Assembly: GCA_014377915.1 (NCBI GenBank)
Contig: JACMOT010000620.1
Location: forward strand, 1 to 6,541
DNA from: Tardiphaga sp.
GTDB taxonomy: Bacteria; Pseudomonadota; Alphaproteobacteria; Rhizobiales; Xanthobacteraceae
DNA: 6,541 nucleotides
Reading direction: 5' to 3'
In this document: positions 1 through 5,779 of the stretch, piece after piece
How positions within the stretch are numbered: position 1 is the first letter of the stretch
Layout: every line of letters starts with the position of its first letter
Program-made: the position numbers and the translations under genes
The notes under the pieces: model-generated
Databases searched by the model: none
What the model was told of the DNA's origin: nothing
What the model saw: the letters and a program-made list of their open reading frames with translations, nothing else

Positions 1-2
1 CG

Positions 3-590
3 CCAATGCTGGCGACGTTGCGGGTCGATCCCCCGGCTTCGGAAATCGCGACAGGCAGCATCCCGGAAAACCGCGACCCTCTTCCCCCATCGATTGGGCC
101 GGACGACGTGCGCTCCGCACCCGCGGCTACGGACGCCGCGGTGACGGTCCACCCACTTAACGTCGAAATTCCGGATTCGCCGGCTCCCGCCGCGCCACAG
201 GAGACGCCACCACAGCCGGATCCGGTTCAGGTCGTGACACCGGCGCCGGCTGCGCCGGCCGACGCGCCAGCCAGGGTCACGGCGACGCAAGACCGGGAAG
301 CCGCTCCGGCGATCACGACGCTCACCAAAGCCGACCTTGGCCTGGCGTCGGTCAAAGTGGCGACGCTGGGCGGCCCGCCAGTCGTGATTGCGTCGCCGGT
401 CGATGTGAAAGCCGCGGCCGCGGCCGCCGAGCAAAAACTCAAGGCCCAACGCGTCGCTACCCGTCGCAGGATCGCAGCCCGCCGGGCGCAGGCCGTGGCC
501 GATCAACGGGCCGCGGCGCTGGCCGCGCAACGAACGGCCCAACAACCCTACGATCCGTTCGCATTGGGCCCCCAGCCGCAGGCCCGATAG
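3..590 (+). CDS. Pro/Ala-rich protein of unknown function, C-terminal part (open at the left edge)
   Basis: I do not recognise a family. The frame is open back to the window edge, so the ATG at 6 may be internal and the true start may lie upstream; no ribosome binding site can be judged. Counting from that ATG there are 194 residues. Residues 1-100 are a Pro/Ala-rich, probably disordered stretch with repeated PAP/APA segments. Residues 103-135 look more ordered (TTLTKADLGLASVKVATLGG). Residues 136-175 form a strongly basic Ala/Arg/Gln-rich segment (KAAAAAAEQKLKAQ, RRRIAARRAQ) likely to be one long helix. The tail ends PYDPFALGPQPQAR. No catalytic motif or clear membrane segment is visible. 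It could be the flexible tail of a larger envelope or regulatory protein, but that is a guess. The frame is preferred over the minus-strand frame at 227-442 because it is longer and runs to a stop just before the convergent sulfurtransferase gene. Confidence 0.6.
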   Translation, partial: PMLATLRVDPPASEIATGSIPENRDPLPPSIGPDDVRSAPAATDAAVTVHPLNVEIPDSPAPAAPQETPPQPDPVQVVTPAPAAPADAPARVTATQDREAAPAITTLTKADLGLASVKVATLGGPPVVIASPVDVKAAAAAAEQKLKAQRVATRRRIAARRAQAVADQRAAALAAQRTAQQPYDPFALGPQPQAR

Positions 591-601
591 GCCGAGCGCG
601 G

Positions 602-1459
602 TTACGCCGGCCCGGTCGCGACGGGCGGTCCATCCGACATGCCCCATTCCGCCCATGACCCGTCATACAGCGCGGTGCCGCGCACGCCGAGCCGGTACAG
701 TGCCAGCGTCAGCACCAGCGCCGAGACACCGGAGCCGCAGGTCGTGACGATCGAGCGGTCGAGATCGACGCCGGCGCCCACGAAGGCCTGACGCAACTCG
801 TCCAGCGGTTTCATGGCGCCCGTGATGGGGTCGAAAAGCTGCGCGTATGGCACGTTGCGGCTGCCGGGAATGTGGCCGCCACGCATGCCGGGCCGCGGCT
901 CGGGGACGCTGCCTTCAAAACGGCCCTGCGGCCGGGCATCGACCAGCTGCGCGATCTGGCTGTCGAGATTGGCAACCACCTGCTGCCGGCTGCGGACGAA
1001 TCCCGGATCGAAACTGGCCGCATAGCTGGCCGGCACAGGATCCGCCTCGCCGCTCGTCACCGGGCGGCCTTCGGCGCGCCATTTCTGCAGGCCGCCATCG
1101 AGTACGCGCACATCGGCATGGCCGAAGGCGAGAAACATCCACCACGCCCGCGGACCGGCGACCCAACCGCCGCCATCATAGACGACCACCGTGTCGGCAT
1201 TGGAGACGCCGAGCGCGCCGACGCCATCGGCGAAGCTGCCTTCGCTGGGAAACATGTGCGGCAGCGCGACGCCATGATCGCTGATGGCGTCGACATCGAA
1301 GAACGCCGCGCCAGGAATGTGCGCCGCGAGATAGTCGTCCTTCGGCAGCGGCAGCACGCCCGGCAACTTGAACGAGGCGTCGAGGATCTTGACGGTGGGA
1401 TCATTGAGGCGGGCGGCGAGCCAGTCGGTGGAGACCAGCGGGTCGGTGATGGTGGTCAT
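602..1459 (-). CDS. sseA: Two-domain sulfurtransferase, 3-mercaptopyruvate sulfurtransferase type
   Basis: This enzyme moves sulfur from a donor such as 3-mercaptopyruvate to a thiophilic acceptor through a cysteine persulfide, probably in the cytoplasm (no signal peptide seen). The product is 285 residues from this start, the usual length for tandem-rhodanese enzymes. The N-terminal, non-catalytic domain (about residues 5-132) carries VVYDGGGWVAGPRAWW. The C-terminal domain (about 155-282) carries the active loop CGSGVSA with the catalytic Cys at residue 241 (bases 737-739). CGSGV[TS]A is the mercaptopyruvate type; thiosulfate rhodaneses usually have CRKGVTA, so MST is the better call, although substrate cannot be fixed from sequence. 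The start is the second of two adjacent ATGs, because AGGA at 1466-1469 is six bases from it and only three from the ATG at 1462. A longer frame to 1486 begins inside a repeat and is unlikely. It is the last of three minus-strand genes. Confidence 0.93.
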   Translation of the reverse strand: MTTITDPLVSTDWLAARLNDPTVKILDASFKLPGVLPLPKDDYLAAHIPGAAFFDVDAISDHGVALPHMFPSEGSFADGVGALGVSNADTVVVYDGGGWVAGPRAWWMFLAFGHADVRVLDGGLQKWRAEGRPVTSGEADPVPASYAASFDPGFVRSRQQVVANLDSQIAQLVDARPQGRFEGSVPEPRPGMRGGHIPGSRNVPYAQLFDPITGAMKPLDELRQAFVGAGVDLDRSIVTTCGSGVSALVLTLALYRLGVRGTALYDGSWAEWGMSDGPPVATGPA

Positions 1460-1465
1460 CATTTG

Positions 1466-1469
1466 TCCT
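1466..1469 (-). promoter_or_regulatory. Ribosome binding site deciding the sulfurtransferase start
   Basis: On the minus strand AGGA lies six bases before the ATG at 1459 and three before the ATG at 1462. It supports one of these two starts over the longer frame beginning at 1486, which would fall inside the inverted repeat. Confidence 0.55.
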
Positions 1470-1481
1470 GTCAGTTCAGCT

Positions 1482-1600
1482 GTCATTGCGAGGAGCCCTT
1501 GCGACGAAGCAATCCAGCTCTTCAGCGCATGCTGCTTCTGGATTGCCGCGTCGCTCCGCTAAGGGGAAAGCCAATTGGCTTTCCCTGACCTCGCAATGAC
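1482..1600. repeat. Intergenic inverted-repeat element with nested stems
   Basis: The ends are a perfect 12-base inverted repeat: gtcattgcgagg at 1482-1493 and cctcgcaatgac at 1589-1600. Inside, 1501-1517 (gcgacgaagcaatccag) pairs with 1538-1554 (ctggattgccgcgtcgc) with two mismatches. A 22-base perfect palindrome lies at 1564-1585 within the right arm. Sequences of the form tcattgcgagg...gcgacgaagcaatccag are, from memory, a dispersed intergenic repeat in Bradyrhizobium/Rhodopseudomonas-type genomes; copy number could not be checked here. It lies between two minus-strand genes, so it would fold in a read-through transcript and could affect termination or mRNA stability. It encodes no protein that I can support. 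Confidence 0.85.
1564..1585. repeat. 22-base perfect palindrome inside the intergenic repeat
   Basis: The half site gggaaagccaa is followed directly by its reverse complement ttggctttccc, with no spacer. It sits in the right arm of the repeat element, between tccgct (to 1560) and cctcgcaatgac (from 1589). Removing 1561-1588 would restore an arm like the usual one in this repeat type. It could be a later insertion, a cruciform-forming segment or a protein binding site; the sequence does not decide. Confidence 0.85.
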
Positions 1601-1619
1601 GTGGAGGCAGCGGAGTATC

Positions 1620-2033
1620 TCAATCCTTCTTCCGCGGCTCGACCTTCTCGACCGCGCCGCCGGCCTCGCGCCAGGCGGCGAAGCCGCCGGCCATATGCGC
1701 CACCGGTGCGAGACCCATCTCATGCGCGGTCTTGGCCGCCAGTGCGGAGCGCATGCCGCCCGCGCAATGGAAGATGAATTTCTTGTCCTCCTGGAACACC
1801 GGTTTGGCATAGGGGCTTTCCGGATCGATCCAGAATTCCAGCATGCCGCGCGTGCAGGAGAAAGTGCCGGGAATCCGGCCGTCGCGCTCGATCTCGCGGG
1901 GGTCGCGAATATCGACGATCACGACATCGCCACGCGCCACCGCATCCATGACCGCCCGAGCGTCCATGGTTTCGATCAGCGCATTGGCCTCGTCGATCAT
2001 CGCCTTGATGCCGCGGGTAATGGTTTGCGTCAT
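1620..2033 (-). CDS. Single-domain rhodanese-like sulfurtransferase
   Basis: A 137-residue cytoplasmic protein that is almost entirely one rhodanese domain (about residues 20-128). Landmarks in order are VVIVDIRDPREIERDGRIPG (37-56), the strand KFIFHC, the active loop CAGGMRSALA with catalytic Cys90 (bases 1764-1766), and the closing MAGGFAAWREAGG (114-126). A six-residue loop after the Cys with an Arg is typical of single-domain rhodaneses that carry a persulfide and pass sulfur to a partner. The donor and acceptor are not known. The start has a good ribosome binding site, AAGGAA at 2038-2043, four bases from the ATG. It lies between the VWA gene upstream (127-base gap) and the two-domain sulfurtransferase downstream, all on the minus strand, so co-transcription is possible but the gaps are wide for a tight operon. 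Confidence 0.93.
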   Translation of the reverse strand: MTQTITRGIKAMIDEANALIETMDARAVMDAVARGDVVIVDIRDPREIERDGRIPGTFSCTRGMLEFWIDPESPYAKPVFQEDKKFIFHCAGGMRSALAAKTAHEMGLAPVAHMAGGFAAWREAGGAVEKVEPRKKD

Positions 2034-2160
2034 GGTGTTCCTTGTTGCGTAGGCGGCGCGGCGCCGTTACGCCGCTCCGCTGGATCGAAACGTCGCGGAC
2101 ACCGGCGTTATTGCGGGCCCCAAAGCAGCCCGGCGTACCGCGCCGCGTCCAGCGCAAGTG
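2034..2160. other. Intergenic region between VWA and rhodanese genes
   Basis: This GC-rich gap of 127 bases has no open frame of note. It holds two modest inverted repeats: gcggcg at 2058-2063 with cgccgc at 2070-2075 (six-base loop), and cgggc at 2114-2118 with gcccg at 2128-2132 (nine-base loop). Neither is followed by a run of T in the minus direction, so neither is a clear factor-independent terminator. No convincing promoter was found. Confidence 0.4.
2038..2043 (-). promoter_or_regulatory. Ribosome binding site of the single-domain rhodanese
   Basis: On the minus strand AAGGAA precedes the ATG at 2033-2031 by four bases. It is the strongest Shine-Dalgarno match among the genes of this window. 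Confidence 0.65.
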
Positions 2161-3342
2161 CTAGGCTTTGCGCACCAGTTCCTTCATCGCGCCTTCGAGT
2201 CCCTCGATGGTCAGGGGATACATCCGCTCGGAAAACAGGCGGCGGATCAGCGTGGTGGATTCCGAATAGTCCCAGTGTCGCTTCGCCACCGGATTAAGCC
2301 AGACCGCGTTGGGATAGGTTTGCGTGATGCGTTCGAGCCAGACCGAACCCGCCTCCTCATTGACGTGCTCAACCGAGCCGCCAGGGACCATCACCTCGTA
2401 AGGCGACATCGACGCATCGCCGACGAACACGATCTTGTAGTCATGCGCATATTTGTGAAGCACGTCCCAGGTCGGCGTACGATCGGTGAAGCGACGCCGA
2501 TTCTGCTTCCACACGCCCTCATAGAGGCAGTTGTGGAAGTAGAAATATTCCATGTGCTTGAATTCGCTCTTCGCCGCCGAGAACAATTCCTCGACCTGTT
2601 CGACATGGGAATCCATCGAGCCGCCGATGTCGAAGAACACCAGCACCTTGACCGCGTTGCGCCGCTCCGGCCGCATATGGACGTCGAGATAGCCGTGGTT
2701 GGCGGTTTCGCGGATGGTGGTGTCGAGATCAAGTTCGTCCGGCGAGCCGGTGCGGGCGAATTTGCGCAGCCGCCGCAGCGCCACCTTGATGTTGCGGATG
2801 CCGAGCTCGACATTGCCGTCGAGGTCCTTGAACTCGCGCTTGTCCCAGACCTTGACCGCGCGCTGGTGGCGGCTCCTGTCCTGGCCGATCCGCACGCCTT
2901 CGGGATTGTAGCCCTCGGCGCCGAATGGCGAGGTGCCGGCGGTACCGATCCATTTGCTGCCGCCCTGGTGGCGGCCCTTCTGTTCCTTGAGGCGCTCGCG
3001 CAGGGTCTCCATGAGCTTGTCCCAGCCCATCGCCTCGATCTGCTTCTTTTCTTCCTCGGTGAGGTATTTTTCGGCCAGCTTCTTCAGCCATTCAGCCGGA
3101 ATCTCCGCCTTTTCCATACCGTCGAGCAGGCTTTCAAGGCCCTTGAACACGGTGCCGAACACCCGGTCGAACTTGTCGAGGTTACGCTCGTCCTTCACCA
3201 GCGTCGTGCGCGACAGGTAATAGAAATGATCGATCGACTGTTCCGCGAGGTCGGCGTTGAGCGCCTCCATCAAGGTGAGGTATTCGCGCAGGGTGACCGG
3301 CACCTGAGCATCGCGCAGCGATGTGAAGAACTGTAGGAACAT
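2161..3342 (-). CDS. VWA-domain protein of the CoxE-like family, putative partner of a MoxR ATPase
   Basis: A 393-residue soluble protein. The N-terminal half is mainly helical and starts MFLQFFTSLRDAQVPVTLRE; residues 95-125 are rich in Lys/Glu and may be coiled. The C-terminal von Willebrand factor A domain (about 228-385) begins KVLVFFDIGGSMD, where D238-x-G-G-S242 sits in the metal site position. TPTWD (289-293) and FVGDASMSPYEV (306-317, with D309) are candidates for the other metal-site loops. The usual DxSxS is here DxGGS, so one serine ligand is missing. Such proteins (CoxE, NorD, CbbO, ViaA) pair with MoxR-type AAA+ ATPases to act on a target enzyme; the probable partner starts at 5780 on the other strand. 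The long frame on the + strand opposite this gene is a shadow. There is no clear ribosome binding site before the ATG, but the N terminus looks complete and family-like. Confidence 0.94.
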   Translation of the reverse strand: MFLQFFTSLRDAQVPVTLREYLTLMEALNADLAEQSIDHFYYLSRTTLVKDERNLDKFDRVFGTVFKGLESLLDGMEKAEIPAEWLKKLAEKYLTEEEKKQIEAMGWDKLMETLRERLKEQKGRHQGGSKWIGTAGTSPFGAEGYNPEGVRIGQDRSRHQRAVKVWDKREFKDLDGNVELGIRNIKVALRRLRKFARTGSPDELDLDTTIRETANHGYLDVHMRPERRNAVKVLVFFDIGGSMDSHVEQVEELFSAAKSEFKHMEYFYFHNCLYEGVWKQNRRRFTDRTPTWDVLHKYAHDYKIVFVGDASMSPYEVMVPGGSVEHVNEEAGSVWLERITQTYPNAVWLNPVAKRHWDYSESTTLIRRLFSERMYPLTIEGLEGAMKELVRKA

Positions 3343-3520
3343 GATTGATAGATTGCCCGACCGTCGGCGTCCGTCAAGCCCCGTATGGTAGAACCGTACG
3401 CGCCGCGGGCCAGGCCACCGTCATGCGCCGATCCGTGTCACCGCTTTCCGCGCCCGCTGCCGGCCGAAAATTCCGCCAAACGGTACGATCTGAGGGCGCG
3501 CGAGTCCACCGCAGGTACTT
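3343..3520. other. Divergent intergenic region between the VWA and diguanylate cyclase genes
   Basis: These 178 bases must hold the promoters of both divergent genes. A TTGACG hexamer facing the VWA gene is the only clear promoter-like element. GCAGG at 3511-3515 lies five bases before the ATG at 3521 and is a plausible ribosome binding site for the cyclase. No repeat, RNA gene or operator palindrome stood out. Confidence 0.4.
3349..3377 (-). promoter_or_regulatory. Possible promoter of the VWA gene, close to the start codon
   Basis: On the minus strand a good -35-like TTGACG (3377-3372) is followed after 17 bases by AATCTA (3354-3349), a poor -10 match. Only six bases separate this from the ATG, so transcription would start at or next to the start codon, which would fit the missing ribosome binding site. 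The -10 weakness keeps this tentative. Confidence 0.25.
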
Positions 3521-4996
3521 ATGTCAACCGTTTTGGCGACAGTAACCAAGCCCCATGGCGGGCGCGCAAATGCCGACGTTATTATCTATCATGAAAGCGA
3601 CAACCGCCATCGTGATGGCACGTATCTGTCTCAAATGCAGTCTCGCTTGATGCCGCCATCCATAACAAGCAGCAATGCACCAAGCCGGCTGTCCGCCCCC
3701 GGCGTCATCGTCACGTTGTTCGTGCTGATGATGAGCGCATGCGTGCTCGGGCTGGTGATCTGGAAAGCCGTCGATGCGCGCAAAGCGGCGCTCGCGCAAA
3801 ATGCGATCGATATTCAGAATCTGGCGCATTCGCTCGCCGAGCACGCGTCGCATACGTTCCAGGCCGTGGACGTCGCCATGAACGGCATGGTCGACCTATT
3901 GAGATACCAGTCCCCAAGGCCGGACCGCTTCAATCAGTTCCTCGCAGGAACCGTGAGCATGTTGCCGCAGTTGCAGGAAATCATCGTGCTGGATACTGCA
4001 GGCGCCTGGCGATATTCCTCGCTACCGCAACTGCCGCGGCCAGATGGCCCCGAGCTCAGCTACTTCCTCTATCACCGATCCAATATCGACCCGGCCCTGC
4101 GTATCAGCGAGCCGCTGCCGTCCCGCCTTGATGGTGGCAAGACCATCGTGCTGTCGCGGCGGCTGACCGACCAGGACGACCACTTCAGCGGCGTGCTGGT
4201 TGCCACGATCGACAGCGATTATTTCACCGATTTCTACAAGACGTTCCGACTTGGCGATCAGGCCGGTGTCAGCATGATCCGTACCGACGGGATCGTACTG
4301 GCGCACTGGCCGTCGATGGGGGCTGGCAAGAATCTGTCCGCGACGTCGCTGTTCCAGGGCAAATTGCAGGACAGCAGCGCCGGCTATTACAAGATCGTGT
4401 CGCCGTTCGACGGCATCGCGAAATATTTCGGCTATGAAAAAAGCCTGCAATACCCGGTGCTCGTCACCCTGGCGATCCCCGAGGCGCGGGTGCTCGCCGC
4501 CTGGCGCGGCAACCTGCAGGGCGATATCGCGGTCGCCTCGGTTCTGCTGTGCAGCGTGATCCTGCTCGCGGCACTGCTGTCGACGCAATTGCGGTTTCGC
4601 GTCAACATGGAGACGGTGCTGCGCGAGCGGGAATCGCGCTACCGGCTGCTGGCCGATAATATCGCCGACGTCGTGATCCTGCTGGATCGCCGCGGCAATT
4701 TTGTTTTCGTCTCGCACTCCGTCGCGTTCGTCCTCGGCCTCGATCCACAGCAACTGATCGGACGTTCCTGCTTCGAACTGGTGCATCCGGACGACATTAC
4801 CGCGGTGAAACTGGCCACTTCGCAGCTCACCGATCCCACGGTAACCCGTACCGTGGTTTTCCGCACCTATCGCGATGATGGTTCGCTGGCCTGGGTGGAA
4901 ATCAATTTCAAACTGGCGTCCCGGGCCGACGACCACGACAGGATCGAAGTGGTCGGTGCTGCGCGACGTCACCCAGCGCAAGCTGATGCAGGATGA
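3521..4996 (+). CDS. Diguanylate cyclase, N-terminal Cache-PAS sensor part (gene split by a frameshift)
   Basis: This is the sensory half of a membrane-bound cyclic-di-GMP synthase. Counting from the ATG at 3521, a first membrane segment spans about residues 59-81 (VIVTLFVLMMSACVLGLVIW). A periplasmic sensor of about 250 residues resembles the double-Cache domains of diguanylate cyclases (EIIVLDTAGAWRYSS, GVLVATIDSDYFTDFYKTF, DGIVLAHWP). A second membrane segment lies at about 334-356, then a PAS domain at about 370-478 (YRLLADNIADVVILLDRRG). At residue 478 the frame leaves the PAS domain and ends 18 codons later in ARRHPAQADAG, which is not PAS-like. The missing continuation, VLRDVTQRK, is in the next frame at 4956. 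Alternative starts are 3635 and 3650; the latter leaves a short tail before the membrane. The start at 3521 has the better ribosome binding site. The ligand is unknown. Confidence 0.85.
   Translation: MSTVLATVTKPHGGRANADVIIYHESDNRHRDGTYLSQMQSRLMPPSITSSNAPSRLSAPGVIVTLFVLMMSACVLGLVIWKAVDARKAALAQNAIDIQNLAHSLAEHASHTFQAVDVAMNGMVDLLRYQSPRPDRFNQFLAGTVSMLPQLQEIIVLDTAGAWRYSSLPQLPRPDGPELSYFLYHRSNIDPALRISEPLPSRLDGGKTIVLSRRLTDQDDHFSGVLVATIDSDYFTDFYKTFRLGDQAGVSMIRTDGIVLAHWPSMGAGKNLSATSLFQGKLQDSSAGYYKIVSPFDGIAKYFGYEKSLQYPVLVTLAIPEARVLAAWRGNLQGDIAVASVLLCSVILLAALLSTQLRFRVNMETVLRERESRYRLLADNIADVVILLDRRGNFVFVSHSVAFVLGLDPQQLIGRSCFELVHPDDITAVKLATSQLTDPTVTRTVVFRTYRDDGSLAWVEINFKLASRADDHDRIEVVGAARRHPAQADAG
4953..4958 (+). 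other. Frameshift point in the diguanylate cyclase gene
   Basis: The upstream frame reads ...IEVVG then loses PAS similarity, while from gtg at 4956 the next frame reads VLRDVTQRKLMQDEL, the usual PAS-to-GGDEF junction. One extra base, most simply one of the two g at 4955-4956, explains the change; loss of two bases would as well. No classical slippery heptamer is visible. This may be a real mutation or a sequencing error. Confidence 0.85.
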
Positions 4997-5558
4997 ACTC
5001 ACGGCCTTGAACGGCCGGCTGTCGCAGCTCGCCACCACCGACGGACTGACCGAACTGGCGAACCGCCGCACCTTCGACACGTTCCTGCGCCGCGAATATG
5101 AGCGGCACGCCGACATTTCGGTGCTGCTGCTCGATATCGACTATTTCAAGGGCTACAATGACAGCATGGGCCACCAGGCCGGCGATGAATGCCTGAAGCG
5201 GGTGGCGGCCGTCGTCGCCGCGGCCACCGTCAACACCGCGGCGCTGTCGGCACGCTATGGCGGCGAGGAATTCGCGATCATCCTGCCCGGTGAGACCGAG
5301 GCCGAGGCGCTGATCGTGGCCGAGGCGGTCCGGCTCGGGGTCCGCGCGCTGAAAATTCCCAACGCCGCCGCGCGCGGCTATCTCTCCGTCAGCATTGGCG
5401 TTTCCGACCGCGACGCTCGCACGCCGAACGAGGCGACGCTGGTGGGCGAAGCGGATCTGGCGCTGTACGAAGCCAAGCGGCAGGGCCGCGACCGCGTCGT
5501 CGCCTATTCGGCATTGCCCCACGAATATTTCGACAACGGACTGATTCAGCACGGCTGA
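4986..5558 (+). CDS. Diguanylate cyclase, C-terminal GGDEF catalytic part (gene split by a frameshift)
   Basis: This part holds the domain that joins two GTP into cyclic di-GMP. It is best read as the continuation of the sensor frame, with homology beginning at 4956. If translated on its own, the ATG at 4986 would begin 11 bases before the end of the upstream frame and could be translationally coupled; no clear ribosome binding site is seen. The GGDEF domain starts at LATTDGLTELANRRTFD and includes DIDYFKGYNDSMGHQAGDE, with the metal-binding Asp and guanine-contacting Asn/Asp, and the signature ARYGGEEF at 5250-5273. GGEEF is a catalytically competent form. The product inhibition motif RxxD, expected nine residues before GGEEF, is replaced by NTAA. 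The domain ends DLALYEAKRQGRDRVVAYS, followed by a short tail. No EAL domain follows. An intact fusion would be about 678 residues. Confidence 0.88.
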   Translation: MQDELTALNGRLSQLATTDGLTELANRRTFDTFLRREYERHADISVLLLDIDYFKGYNDSMGHQAGDECLKRVAAVVAAATVNTAALSARYGGEEFAIILPGETEAEALIVAEAVRLGVRALKIPNAAARGYLSVSIGVSDRDARTPNEATLVGEADLALYEAKRQGRDRVVAYSALPHEYFDNGLIQHG

Positions 5559-5655
5559 GCCCGCGCTGTTTTCCTTCCGATGATATGTTCGGCATCATCA
5601 GATGCGCCCGGCAAGGACTGAATGGCCGCTGGACCTGACCGCCAATTCAATTAGA

Positions 5656-5685
5656 CTTGGGGTTGAAAAGTTTGGGGTCGAAAAG
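5656..5685. repeat. Two tandem 15-base repeats upstream of the ATPase gene
   Basis: Copies at 5656-5670 and 5671-5685 read (c/t)ttggggt(t/c)gaaaag, differing at two positions. They overlap the only promoter-like hexamers in this gap, so they could be a regulator binding site, but two copies may also be chance. Confidence 0.6.
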
Positions 5686-5711
5686 TGGTATGACCCCTCC
5701 AGCTGCCTCCG

Positions 5712-5731
5712 CGACCGCCTCCGGGCGGTCG
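5712..5731 (+). promoter_or_regulatory. Strong hairpin with UNCG-type tetraloop in the ATPase leader
   Basis: cgaccgcc (5712-5719) pairs perfectly with ggcggtcg (5724-5731) around the loop tccg, which in RNA is UCCG closed by C-G, an unusually stable tetraloop class. It ends 48 bases before the ATG. There is no T run after it, so it is not a standard factor-independent terminator; it may stop read-through from the cyclase gene, protect the mRNA, or take part in a switch with the pairings further downstream. Confidence 0.55.
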
Positions 5732-5779
5732 TTGCGTGTCGGCAGGCAACCACCCGGCAATGATGACAAGGCAGATTCG

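Larger units (their letters stand above)
5559..5779. other. Intergenic region and probable leader of the MoxR ATPase gene
   Basis: These 221 bases hold a tandem 15-base repeat (5656-5685), an inverted repeat ggggtc/gacccc (5674-5679 with 5692-5697), a strong hairpin (5712-5731) and alternative pairings down to 5757. A TTGAAA hexamer at 5663-5668 is 17 bases before TGGTAT at 5686-5691, a weak promoter candidate. AAGG at 5768-5771 lies eight bases before the ATG at 5780 and is the likely ribosome binding site. No coding frame on either strand is credible. Confidence 0.45.

Noticed and set aside
410..430. gcggccgc-type repeat as a regulatory or repeat element
   Set aside because: It is simply the codons of an alanine run in the Pro/Ala-rich protein.
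872..1588. A 238-codon + strand frame opposite the sulfurtransferase
   Set aside because: It covers the catalytic gene in antisense and runs into the intergenic repeat, which is not coding.
1482..1600. The repeat as an insertion sequence or CRISPR unit
   Set aside because: It is about 119 bases, encodes no transposase, and occurs once in the window without regularly spaced copies.
2158..3336. A 392-codon open frame on the + strand, opposite the VWA gene
   Set aside because: It mirrors the VWA gene almost exactly. The VWA frame has recognisable domain motifs, while this frame is rich in His, Arg, Val and Asp without motifs, as expected of an antisense shadow in GC-rich DNA.
4022..5116. A 364-codon minus-strand frame opposite the cyclase gene
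   Set aside because: It crosses the PAS region and the frameshift without any motif of its own; the + strand frames carry clear Cache, PAS and GGDEF signatures.
4908..5552. A 214-codon minus-strand frame opposite the GGDEF domain
   Set aside because: It is a shadow of the GGDEF coding frame and has no recognisable product.
5579..5599. Hairpin gatgat/atcatc just after the cyclase stop as a terminator
   Set aside because: The stem is only six A/T-rich pairs with a nine-base loop and is not followed by a T run.
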